Assembly: GCA_947467605.1 (NCBI GenBank)
Contig: CANIII010000013.1
Span: 52,502-116,501, forward strand
DNA length: 64,000 nt
Source of the DNA: Acidobacteriota bacterium
Lineage (GTDB): Bacteria > Acidobacteriota > Vicinamibacteria > Vicinamibacterales > SCN-69-37
Direction of reading: 5' to 3'
Below are positions 33,603 through 41,674 of the stretch, in pieces. Position numbers and translations under genes: made by a program. Under the pieces are notes generated by a model that was not told where the DNA came from, ran no database searches, and was given only the letters and a program-made list of their open reading frames with translations. The stretch's first letter is position 1, and each line of letters begins with the position of its first letter.

Positions 33603-34913
33603 ATGACATCGAAAGCCGCTGCCGCACCACACCCCTACGACGTACCGAAGGTCATTTGGTCCTGGGCCATGTTCGACTGGGCCAACTCCGCCTTTACGAC
33701 CCTCGTCATCACGTTCATCTATTCCTTCTATTTCACCAAGGCGATGGCGCCCGATGAAAACACGGGTACCACCTGGTGGACGTACGCCGTATCCACGAGC
33801 GCGGTGCTGACGGCGCTGCTGTCGCCGATCTGCGGCGCGGCGGCCGACCGCGGCGGTGCCCGCAAGCGATTCCTGATGATCGCGTCGATCATCAGCGGCC
33901 TGGCCACTGCCGCACTGGCGTTTGTGCCGCCCGGCATGGCGCATGGCCCCCTCCTCGCGCTCATCCTGTTTGTGCTGGCCGACATGTCGTTCGAGATTGG
34001 CGCGGTCTTCTATAACGCATTTCTCACATCGATCGCGTCCCCCGAGCGGATCGGCCGCGTCTCCGGTTACGGCTGGGGGCTTGGCTACGTGGGTGGTATG
34101 GCGTGCATGATCGTGGCCCTGGTCGGCTTCGTGCAGCCGGACGTGCCGTGGTTTGGCATGACCAAAGAACTCGGCTGGAACATCCGCGCCACCAATCTGC
34201 TCGTTGCCGGCTGGTTCCTGGTGTTCGCGCTGCCGCTCTTTCTGTTCGTGCCCGAGACCAAGCTCACCCCGGCGAAGATCAGTGTCAAAGAAACGTTTCA
34301 GGAGTTGATGCAGACGGTCCGCGATCTGCGGAAGTACCGCGAGATCGTCAAGTTCCTGCTCGCGCGCGTGGTCTTCAATGACGGTCTCGTGACGATTTTC
34401 GCTTTCGGCGGGATCTATGCAGGCGGGACGTTCGGCATGGAACTGAGCGACGTCATCGTGTTTGGCATCGTGCTGAACGTGGCGTCAGGCATCGGCGCAT
34501 TTGCTTTCGGTTTTCTTGACGACAAGATTGGCGGCAAGAAGACCATCATGGTCACGATCGTCGCGCTCTTCATCACCACGGCGATTGCGGTGTGGGCGCC
34601 GACGCGCTTCTGGTTCTGGGTGGCCGGCATCCTGCTGGGCATCTTCTGCGGTCCCAATCAATCAGCATCGCGCTCACTGATGGGCCGCTTTGTGCCCGAC
34701 AAGCATCAGTCAGAGTTCTTCGGGTTCTTCGCGTTCTCCGGCAAAGCCACGGCGTTCATGGGGCCGTTTCTGCTGGGGCAGGTCGTCCGAGTCTTTCACT
34801 CGCAGCGCGCGGGCATTGCCAGCATTCTGTTGTTCTTCGTCGTCGGTGGCCTCCTGCTGATGCTCGTAGACGAGAAGAAGGGCGTGGCGGCCGCCCAGGC
34901 GGCCAATCACTAA
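33603..34913 (+). CDS. UMF1-type MFS transporter (Atg22-like)
   Basis: A 436-residue permease of the UMF1 family, whose eukaryotic relative Atg22 exports amino acids from the vacuole. Family marks are VIWSWAMFDWANSAFTTLV in helix 1, LLSPICGAAADRGGARKRFL in the first loop, and YNAFLTSIASPERIGRVSG followed by GWGLGYVGGMACM in the middle. About 11-12 hydrophobic segments. The ATG at 33603 starts the conserved part; the frame remains open upstream into the kinase leader. The stop overlaps that of the convergent kynA by 4 bases. A substrate such as amino acids is only inferred from the family. Confidence 0.88.
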   Translation: MTSKAAAAPHPYDVPKVIWSWAMFDWANSAFTTLVITFIYSFYFTKAMAPDENTGTTWWTYAVSTSAVLTALLSPICGAAADRGGARKRFLMIASIISGLATAALAFVPPGMAHGPLLALILFVLADMSFEIGAVFYNAFLTSIASPERIGRVSGYGWGLGYVGGMACMIVALVGFVQPDVPWFGMTKELGWNIRATNLLVAGWFLVFALPLFLFVPETKLTPAKISVKETFQELMQTVRDLRKYREIVKFLLARVVFNDGLVTIFAFGGIYAGGTFGMELSDVIVFGIVLNVASGIGAFAFGFLDDKIGGKKTIMVTIVALFITTAIAVWAPTRFWFWVAGILLGIFCGPNQSASRSLMGRFVPDKHQSEFFGFFAFSGKATAFMGPFLLGQVVRVFHSQRAGIASILLFFVVGGLLLMLVDEKKGVAAAQAANH

Positions 34914-35692
34914 AGCTGACTGCGAATCGCCCAGAGGTCAGGGAACAGCGGCTGAAACAGCGTGCTGCGCAGATACTCGGCACCGGCCGATCCGCCGGTG
35001 CCGGTCTTGAAGCCAATCGTGCGCTCGACCATCTTCACGTGCCGGTAGCGCCATTCCTGAATGCCTTCGTCAAGATCCACAAGGATCTCGCAGAGCGACC
35101 GCAGGTCACCTCGTGTGCGATACAGATTGAGCAACAGATCCTGCATGGCCGGATCCGCGGCGACCGGCTGGATCAGGTCGCGGTTCATCACCGACGCCGG
35201 CACATCGAGGCCGCGCGCGCGGAGATGGTGGGCAAACGCGTCCCACAACGTCGGTGCCCGGTAGCGCGCATCAAGCATCGCCCGTTCCGGTGAGCCGTCG
35301 GCGTGCATCGCGATGAAGCGCTCGCTCTTCTTGCCGAGCGCAAACTCCAGCGCGCGAAACTGCCAGCTCTGAAACCCACTGGAGTTCTCGAGAAACTTTC
35401 GGAAGCTCAGAAACTGCACCGGTGTCATCGTCTCCAGCACATCAATCTGCGCGACCATCGTCTTGAGAATCGTGCGCATGCGACGCAGTGTCGCTGCCGC
35501 GCCGGACTCATGGCCGCCTATGAGCTGTGCGTGTGCCTGATCGGCTTCGTGCAGCTGTTGCTTGAACCACAGCTCATAGACCTGATGAATGACGATGAAG
35601 AGCATCTCGTCGTGCTCTGGCCCTTCAGAGACGGGTGTCTGCAGCGTCAGGAGTTCGTGAATGCGGAGATAACTGCCGTAGGTCAGCGCCAC
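34910..35692 (-). CDS. kynA: Tryptophan 2,3-dioxygenase
   Basis: A 260-residue heme enzyme that opens the indole ring of tryptophan to N-formylkynurenine, the first step of the kynurenine pathway. Blocks are complete: LTYGSYLRIHELLTLQ, HDEMLFIVIHQVYELWFKQ (with the catalytic His region), FLSFRKFLENSSGFQSWQFR, and near the C-terminus EGIQEWRYRHVKMVERTIG, with the proximal heme His in RYRHVKMV, then KTGTGGSAGAEYLRSTL. Normal length. It overlaps the BNR gene upstream by 10 bases. The nadA-nadC pair lies 4 kb away; kynurenine can be another route to quinolinate, but the other kyn genes are not here. Confidence 0.96.
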   Translation of the reverse strand: MALTYGSYLRIHELLTLQTPVSEGPEHDEMLFIVIHQVYELWFKQQLHEADQAHAQLIGGHESGAAATLRRMRTILKTMVAQIDVLETMTPVQFLSFRKFLENSSGFQSWQFRALEFALGKKSERFIAMHADGSPERAMLDARYRAPTLWDAFAHHLRARGLDVPASVMNRDLIQPVAADPAMQDLLLNLYRTRGDLRSLCEILVDLDEGIQEWRYRHVKMVERTIGFKTGTGGSAGAEYLRSTLFQPLFPDLWAIRSQL

Positions 35693-38367
35693 GGATCCGC
35701 TTCGATCTTGATCTCGCCTTTGAGCACATTGGTGACGCCGGGGATCGTGATCGTGACGACGTAGGTGCCGGGTGCGACGAGGGGACCAGCGGCACCGCCA
35801 CCGCGACCACCGCCGGCGCCACCGCCACGACCGGCTGCGCCCGTGCGCCCTGCCGCGTCAGCCGCAGGCGCTGGAGGATTGCTGCGCATGTCCCATGCCG
35901 CGCGGTTGAGACCCTTAGCGGCCGGACCCTGCAGCGTGCGCACGGTGGTGCCGAAGCGATCGCTGATCTCGATCTGCGCATTGGCCGCGCCGTCGCGTAC
36001 CCAGTAGTTGATACCGGCGTTGAAGTCAGGATTCGGCGCGAAGAAGGTGCCCGTGCCGAACCACGCCTGCGGCGAGTTGGTGATCATCTGCCTCGCCGGC
36101 GCGAGCGGCATCAACGCCGCTGGCTGTAGCTGCACCTGCGCCGTCAGCGCTTCGAGTGGACCCATGTCGTCGAGGATCCAGATGCCGCGCCCATGGGTCC
36201 CGAGCACCAGCGCGTTGTCACGTGGGTGAATGACCAGATCGTCGACCGAAACGGTCGGGAGATTCGACACGAGCGACAGCGGGAACCACGAGCTCGCGCC
36301 GTCGTTCGTAAAGAAAGCTCCCTTCTCGGTGCCCATGACGAGCACTTTCGGATTGCGCGGGTGCTCGCGCACGCGGTTGATCGAGCTGGTCGCGACATTG
36401 CCGATCGATTTCCATGTCTGGCCAAAGTCTTCCGTGACGAACAGATACGGCAGGTAGTCGTCCGTGTAGTGTCCATCGAACGTGACGTAGGCGCGGCCGG
36501 CCACATGCTGAGAGGCGAGCACCGTGCTGACGTAGGTGTTCTTCGGTACCCCGGGGAATCTGGAGGTGATGTTGGTCCACGTCTTACCGCCATCGCGCGT
36601 GACCTGCACGGTGCCATCCTGCGCCCCGGCGTAGAGGACGCGCGCATCGAGCGGCGACTCGCTGATTGACGTCAGCGAGGCAAACGGCGATGCGCCGTCA
36701 TTGCGCGACAGGGCATCGGCCGGTGGGTTCTCCGTGCCGGCGGGATGATCCACGCCGCCCGTGAGATCGCCGCTGATCGCCGTCCACGTTTTGCCCTGGT
36801 CGGTCGATCGGAACACCATCTGCGCGCCCATGTAGAGCGTCTTCGGATCCGCGCTCGATGGCACGATCGGCGTGTCCCAGTTCCACCGTAGCGCCTGCCC
36901 GGCCGCACCCGTTGGCCGCACGGACGTGCGCTCCATCGTCTGTAGATTGACGCGCGAGGCTGCACCGTTCTGCGATTCGGCATACGCAAAGTTGTTGTCG
37001 GACGGATCGAACTTCACATAGAACCCGTCGCCGCCGCCGATGTTCCAGGCGTCGCGCGCGGCAATGCCGTTGCGGTCACGCACGGCGCTCGGCACGCACC
37101 ACTCGCCGTTGTCCTGCAGACCGCCGCAGACGGTGAACGGCGTCTTCATGTCGACGTCGATTTCGTAGAACTGCCCGATCGGCATGTTCATGCGGAAATC
37201 CCACGTGATCCCGCGATCCCACGAGATCGACACGCCGCCATCGCCGCCGATGATCAGGTGATTCGTGTTGTCAGGGTCGATCCAGAGCGCATGGTCTTCG
37301 CCGTGCACACCGCTGACGCCGGTATCAACAAAGGTCTTGGCGCTGTCATTGGAGACAAAGAAGCCGCGGTTGGAGCCGAGCATGTAGACACGATTGCGAT
37401 CCTTAGGATCAACGCGGACCTGACTGTAGTAACTCGGACGCGGGCTCTGCTTCGACACGGCCTCCCACGTTTCGCCGGCGTCGAGGCTGCGAAACACGCC
37501 GCCGTCCTTGGCCTCGACGGTCGCGAAGATCACCTTGGGATCAGCCGCGTAGATGTCGAGGCCGATGCGGCCGAGATCGCCGGCCGGCAAACCCTTGGTC
37601 ACTTTCTTCCACGTCGCGCCCGCATCGACTGTCTTGTAGATGCCGCTGCCGGGCCCGCCGCCGTTGAAGCCCCATGACGAACGCTCGCGCTGATACATCG
37701 CGGCAAAGAGCACCTTGGGGTTCTTCGGATCGATCACGATGTCGGTCGCGCCGGTCTTGTCATCCACAAACAGCGATTTCTTCCAGGTCGCGCCGCCGTC
37801 GGTCGTCTTGAAGACGCCGCGCTCGGCGTTCTTGCCCCAGAGGTGTCCAAGCGCCGCCACATACACGACATTGGCGTTGAGCGGGTCGATGACGATGCGA
37901 CCGATGTGTTTGGTGTCTGTGAGGCCCATCGACGACCACGTCGCGCCGGCGTCGGTGGATTTGTAGACGCCGTCGCCCCACGATGAACTCTGACGACCGT
38001 TCGCTTCACCCGTGCCGACCCACACGGTGGTCTGGCTCGATGGCGCGACGGTGATGTCGCCGATCGACTGCATCGCGAAGACGCTGTCGAAGATCGGCGT
38101 CCAGGACGTTCCGGCGTTTGTGCTCTTGAACACGCCGCCGCTGGCGGTCGCCACGTAGATCGCGTCCGGTTGCCCCGGCACGCGCGCGACCGCGAAGTCG
38201 TCGATCCGGCCGCTGGTATTGACCGGGCCGATGCTCCGCCACTTCAGACTCTTGAACGGCGAGGCGGATGTCGTCGTGTTTTGCTGCGCCGATCCCTTTG
38301 ACGTCAGTGAGATCAACGCAATCGCGACGGACGCGAGAATGACGCTAGAGCGGGTAGATACGCGCAT
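35683..38367 (-). CDS. Secreted VPS10/BNR-repeat protein (sortilin-like glycosyl-hydrolase-type propeller)
   Basis: An 894-residue exported protein. It starts at the ATG after GGAGG (signal RVSTRSSVILASVAIALISL). Residues about 30-750 are tandem BNR/Asp-box repeats (S-x-D-x-G-x-T-W): KSTNAGTSWTPIF, KSTDAGATWSSMG, KTTDGGATWKKSL, RSLDAGETWEAVS, RSTDQGKTWTAIS and VTRDGGKTWTNIT. These form one or two large beta-propellers, as in sortilin and some xyloglucanases. The tail (about 750-890) has an Ala/Gly-rich low-complexity stretch and a beta-sandwich end. Such proteins are strongly expanded in acidobacteria and of unknown function. No glycosidase residues are recognised. Confidence 0.85.
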   Translation of the reverse strand: MRVSTRSSVILASVAIALISLTSKGSAQQNTTTSASPFKSLKWRSIGPVNTSGRIDDFAVARVPGQPDAIYVATASGGVFKSTNAGTSWTPIFDSVFAMQSIGDITVAPSSQTTVWVGTGEANGRQSSSWGDGVYKSTDAGATWSSMGLTDTKHIGRIVIDPLNANVVYVAALGHLWGKNAERGVFKTTDGGATWKKSLFVDDKTGATDIVIDPKNPKVLFAAMYQRERSSWGFNGGGPGSGIYKTVDAGATWKKVTKGLPAGDLGRIGLDIYAADPKVIFATVEAKDGGVFRSLDAGETWEAVSKQSPRPSYYSQVRVDPKDRNRVYMLGSNRGFFVSNDSAKTFVDTGVSGVHGEDHALWIDPDNTNHLIIGGDGGVSISWDRGITWDFRMNMPIGQFYEIDVDMKTPFTVCGGLQDNGEWCVPSAVRDRNGIAARDAWNIGGGDGFYVKFDPSDNNFAYAESQNGAASRVNLQTMERTSVRPTGAAGQALRWNWDTPIVPSSADPKTLYMGAQMVFRSTDQGKTWTAISGDLTGGVDHPAGTENPPADALSRNDGASPFASLTSISESPLDARVLYAGAQDGTVQVTRDGGKTWTNITSRFPGVPKNTYVSTVLASQHVAGRAYVTFDGHYTDDYLPYLFVTEDFGQTWKSIGNVATSSINRVREHPRNPKVLVMGTEKGAFFTNDGASSWFPLSLVSNLPTVSVDDLVIHPRDNALVLGTHGRGIWILDDMGPLEALTAQVQLQPAALMPLAPARQMITNSPQAWFGTGTFFAPNPDFNAGINYWVRDGAANAQIEISDRFGTTVRTLQGPAAKGLNRAAWDMRSNPPAPAADAAGRTGAAGRGGGAGGGRGGGAAGPLVAPGTYVVTITIPGVTNVLKGEIKIEADPWR

Positions 38368-38438
38368 AAGAAAGCCTCCGGGCTGTGGACCGAGAGGAGT
38401 ATACGCCGCAGACGGCGATTCGACGCTGGTTGAAAGTC

Positions 38439-38455
38439 CATGAAAACTGTTCATG
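38439..38455. promoter_or_regulatory. CATGAA-N5-TTCATG inverted repeat upstream of the AAA ATPase gene
   Basis: A perfect 6-bp inverted repeat (CATGAA 38439-38444, TTCATG 38450-38455), followed by another TTTCATG half-site at about 38467. This AT-rich stretch lies 32 bp before the GTG of the ATPase gene, between it and the divergent BNR gene. The position suits an operator; the regulator is unknown. Confidence 0.4.
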
Positions 38456-38486
38456 TCGTAATCAAATTTCATGGTATGGTCGTCTC

Positions 38487-39647
38487 GTGCATGGCCGGGC
38501 CGGTGATCTGGACGACATCCGTCGACGCCTGCGGCGGCAGCCCGTCGTCGGCCTGCTGGGGCCCCGTCAGGTGGGCAAGACCACGGTGGCCCGCGAACTG
38601 GCCGATCGCGCTGGGAGCCCGGTGTCGTTCTTCGACCTGGAATCGCCGGCCGACCTGCACCGTTTGGACGATGCGGCGACGGCGCTGTCGCCGCTGCGAG
38701 GCCTCGTGGTCATCGACGAGATTCAGCGCCGGCCCGAGCTGTTCCCCCTGCTCCGCGTCCTGGCCGATCGACCACGGCGGCCCGCCACATTCCTCGTGCT
38801 CGGCAGCGCATCGCCACATCTGCTGAAGCAGAGTTCCGAGAGCCTCGCTGGCCGCATCAGCTACGTGGAACTCGACGGATTCGGTCTTGGCGACGTCGGC
38901 ATCAATCACTGGCGGAAGCTGTGGCTCCGTGGCGGTTTTCCGCGCAGCTATCTGGCTCGCAGCGAGGCGGAGAGCGTCGGCTGGCGTGCGGACCTGCGGC
39001 GCACGTACGTCGATCAGGACCTGCCGGCCCTCGGCCCCGGGTTTTCGGCGCGGACCGTCGAACGCATGTGGGAAATGCTGGTGCACTATCACGGCCAGAC
39101 ATGGAACGCGTCTGAACTCGCCCGGGCGTTTGGCATCTCCCACACGACCGGCCGCCGGTATCTCGACCTGCTCGTTGACACATTCATGATCCGGCTGCTG
39201 CCGCCATGGAGCGAGAACGTCGGCAAGCGCATCGTCAAGGCGCCGAAGCTCTATTTCCGCGATACCGGGTTGCTCCACTTGATGCTCGGTGTTCGAACGG
39301 TCGACGACTTGTCGCATCACGTGAAAGTCGGTGCCTCATTTGAGGGCTTCGCACTATCGGCCGTGGCGCGGCAGTTGGGCGCCGATCGGCGCGAGTGCTT
39401 CTTCTGGGCGACGCACCAAGGGGCGGAGCTCGACTTGCTGGTCGTACGTGGATCGCGGCGACTGGGGTTCGAGTTCAAGCACACCGTCGCGCCCGCCGTC
39501 ACTAAATCGATGCGCATTGCGCTCGCCGATCTGGGCCTCGAGCGGCTCGACGTGATCCACACGGGGAAGGAGACCTACCCGCTTGGAGACAAGATCCGGG
39601 CGGTCGCCTTCGATCGACTGCATGAGGACATTCATCGACTGCGTTGA
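38487..39647 (+). CDS. AAA ATPase with DUF4143 C-terminal domain
   Basis: A 386-residue protein. Walker A GLLGPRQVGKTTVARELA lies at about 19-36, Walker B in LRGLVVIDEIQRRPELF, and sensor-type Ser in LVLGSASPHLL. The DUF4143 part (about 190-350) includes DQDLPALGPGFS, a winged-helix-like ELARAFGISHTTGRRYLDLL, APKLYFRDTGLLHLMLG and the nuclease-like ending QGAELDLLVVRGSRRLGFEFKH, where the E-x-D..E-x-K pattern resembles a PD-(D/E)xK core. The GTG at 38487 is preferred because homology starts right after it. Widespread, often transferred, and of unclear role. It is a lone gene between BNR and nadA. Confidence 0.88.
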   Translation: MHGRAGDLDDIRRRLRRQPVVGLLGPRQVGKTTVARELADRAGSPVSFFDLESPADLHRLDDAATALSPLRGLVVIDEIQRRPELFPLLRVLADRPRRPATFLVLGSASPHLLKQSSESLAGRISYVELDGFGLGDVGINHWRKLWLRGGFPRSYLARSEAESVGWRADLRRTYVDQDLPALGPGFSARTVERMWEMLVHYHGQTWNASELARAFGISHTTGRRYLDLLVDTFMIRLLPPWSENVGKRIVKAPKLYFRDTGLLHLMLGVRTVDDLSHHVKVGASFEGFALSAVARQLGADRRECFFWATHQGAELDLLVVRGSRRLGFEFKHTVAPAVTKSMRIALADLGLERLDVIHTGKETYPLGDKIRAVAFDRLHEDIHRLR

Positions 39648-39713
39648 CCGGAGCACGCAGCGCGGATCCTGGCACGCGGTTGCGGCATTCGGGTAAACAG
39701 AGAATCATTGGGG

Positions 39714-40682
39714 ATGGCAATTGTCTCCAGGATCCGTGCGTTGGCGCGCGAGCGCCGTGCGGTCATCCTCGCTCACAACTACCAGCGTCCCGAAATACAG
39801 GACATCGCCGATGTGGTCGGCGACTCGCTCGCGCTCAGCCGCGAAGCCGCGCGCACCGATGCCGACACGATTGTGTTGTGCGGCGTCCACTTCATGGCGG
39901 AGACCGCGGCGATCCTCTCGCCGACCAAGACCGTGTTGCTGCCGGAAGCCGCGGCCGGTTGCTCGCTCGCCGACACGATCACTGCGGAGGATGTGCGCCG
40001 ATGGAAGCGCGAGTATCCCGGCGCCGTCGTCGTCGCGTACGTGAACACGTCCGCAGAAGTGAAGGCCGAGAGCGACTACTGCTGTACGTCCGGCAACGCG
40101 GTCGATGTCGTCAACGCCATCGCGTCCGATCAGGAGATTCTGTTCCTGCCGGACTTCTTTCTCGGCGCGCACGTGCGTCGCGTGACGGGTCGTTCCAACA
40201 TTCGGGTGTGGATGGGCGAGTGCCACGTGCACGCCGGCATCACGCCGCAGTCGCTCGCCGCGCAACGCGCAGCCAACCCTGGTGCCGAGCTCCTGATTCA
40301 TCCCGAATGCGGCTGCGCGACGAGCGTCGTTGAAGCGATGTCTGCCGGCGACGTGTCGTCGGATCATGCGCACATCCTATCGACGGAAGGGATGATTCGC
40401 CGGCCGTCTGCCTCACCGGCCGACTCGTTCATCGTCGCCACCGAGACGGGCATCCTGCACCGGTTGCGACTCATTCATCCGTCAAGGACGTTCATCCCCG
40501 CCAGCGAGCAGGCGGAGTGTCGCTACATGAAACTCACGACGCTCGAGTCGCTCGAGCGTTCGCTCGAGACGATGACGCATCGCATCGTTGTGCCCGAGGC
40601 CATCGCGAATCGAGCGCGCCTGGCGATTGAGCGAATGGTGTCGATTGGGTCGCCTGTGCTCGAGCCGACCGGCGTGCGATGA
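39714..40682 (+). CDS. nadA: Quinolinate synthase A
   Basis: A 322-residue 4Fe-4S enzyme that condenses iminoaspartate with dihydroxyacetone phosphate to quinolinate, the precursor of NAD. The start VILAHNYQRPEIQDIADVVGDSL is diagnostic. The three cluster cysteines can be placed in VLCGVHFMAET, in the middle region (YCCTSGN or GECHVHAG) and in HPECGCATSV. The ATG at 39714 is chosen; a TTG two codons earlier is possible. nadC overlaps by ATGA. nadB, the aspartate oxidase that feeds this step, is absent from the window. Confidence 0.95.
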   Translation: MAIVSRIRALARERRAVILAHNYQRPEIQDIADVVGDSLALSREAARTDADTIVLCGVHFMAETAAILSPTKTVLLPEAAAGCSLADTITAEDVRRWKREYPGAVVVAYVNTSAEVKAESDYCCTSGNAVDVVNAIASDQEILFLPDFFLGAHVRRVTGRSNIRVWMGECHVHAGITPQSLAAQRAANPGAELLIHPECGCATSVVEAMSAGDVSSDHAHILSTEGMIRRPSASPADSFIVATETGILHRLRLIHPSRTFIPASEQAECRYMKLTTLESLERSLETMTHRIVVPEAIANRARLAIERMVSIGSPVLEPTGVR

Positions 40683-41509
40683 CAAGCACGACCGAAGCGC
40701 TGGTGCGAGCCGCGCTTGAAGAAGACGCAGCCTTTCACGACATCACGACGATGGCGACGGTGCCGGCGGCGTTGCAGGCACGCGCCACACTCCGCGCACG
40801 GCACGCCGGGGTAGTCGCGGGCGTCGACTGCGTGCGCGCGACCTTTCAGTTGCTCGATCCCGCCTGCGTCGTCGAGGTTGTGGCGCCCGATGGCACCGTA
40901 GTCGTCGCCGGTGGGATGGTCGCTGTCGTGTCAGGCCCCGCGCGTGCGGTGCTCTCTGGCGAACGGACAGCGCTCAATTTCATTCAACGGCTCTCGGGGA
41001 TTGCGACGATGACGTCGCGCTTTGTTGAAGCGGTGCGCGGCACGCGCGCGCGCATTCTGGACACGCGCAAGACGACGCCCGGCTGGCGCGCGATTGAGAA
41101 GGCGGCGGTGCGGGCCGGCGGCGGCACCAATCACCGCATGGATCTGGCGTCGGCGGTGTTGATCAAAGACAACCATCTGCGAGCCGTCGGCGGCGACGTC
41201 GCGCGAGCGGTGGCATTGGTCCGCGCGGCGCTGCCACTGGGCGCAGAGATCGAAGTCGAAGCCGACGACATTGAACAGGTGAAGGCGGCGCTAGCCGCCG
41301 GCGCCGAGCGCATCCTCCTCGACAACATGTCACTCGACACCATGCGCGCGTGCGTCGCGCTTACCGCCGGTCGCGCCCGCCTCGAAGCCTCGGGCGGCGT
41401 GAACCTCACAACCGTTCGGGCAATCGCCGAGACCGGCGTCGACGACATCTCCGTCGGCGCACTGACGCACTCGGCGCCGGCGTTGGATCTGGGCCTCGAT
41501 TTTGACTGA
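40679..41509 (+). CDS. nadC: Nicotinate-nucleotide pyrophosphorylase (quinolinate phosphoribosyltransferase)
   Basis: A 276-residue enzyme converting quinolinate and PRPP to nicotinate mononucleotide. Conserved parts: EDAAFHDITTMATVP, ERTALNFIQRLSGIATMT, ARILDTRKTTPGWRAIEKAAV, the GGGTNHRMDLASAVLIKDNH block and the C-terminal EASGGVNLTTVRAIAETGVD with ISVGALTHSAPALDLGLD. Starts inside the nadA stop, so the two are translationally coupled. Full length. An inverted-repeat element follows the stop. Confidence 0.96.
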   Translation: MTSTTEALVRAALEEDAAFHDITTMATVPAALQARATLRARHAGVVAGVDCVRATFQLLDPACVVEVVAPDGTVVVAGGMVAVVSGPARAVLSGERTALNFIQRLSGIATMTSRFVEAVRGTRARILDTRKTTPGWRAIEKAAVRAGGGTNHRMDLASAVLIKDNHLRAVGGDVARAVALVRAALPLGAEIEVEADDIEQVKAALAAGAERILLDNMSLDTMRACVALTAGRARLEASGGVNLTTVRAIAETGVDDISVGALTHSAPALDLGLDFD

Positions 41510-41527
41510 GACACGGCCAGGGCGTAT

Positions 41528-41624
41528 TCACCGTGGAGAACGTGAAGGGCGTAAAGACACTCTTTCAAAGAGCTCGTCGAAGAACTATCTGTGCCTTGCG
41601 GCTCTTCACGTCCTTCACGGTTGA
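41528..41624. repeat. ACCGTGAAGG-type inverted-repeat element, copy A
   Basis: A 97-bp palindromic element: left arm around CACCGTGGAGAACGTGAAGG (41529-41548) and right arm GCTCTTCACGTCCTTCACGG (41601-41620) with TTGA after it. Between them is an AT-richer part with CTTTCAAAGAGC. The outline recurs at 52901-52994 with the same order of blocks. It lies between nadC and the DUF5117 protease, ending 50 bp before the protease ATG. It has no coding capacity; it may be a miniature transposable element or a structured RNA end. Confidence 0.7.
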
Positions 41625-41674
41625 TTGCCCTTGAACTTGGGCTTCGGCGTAGAATCCCCCGCAGGAGTTTCCCC

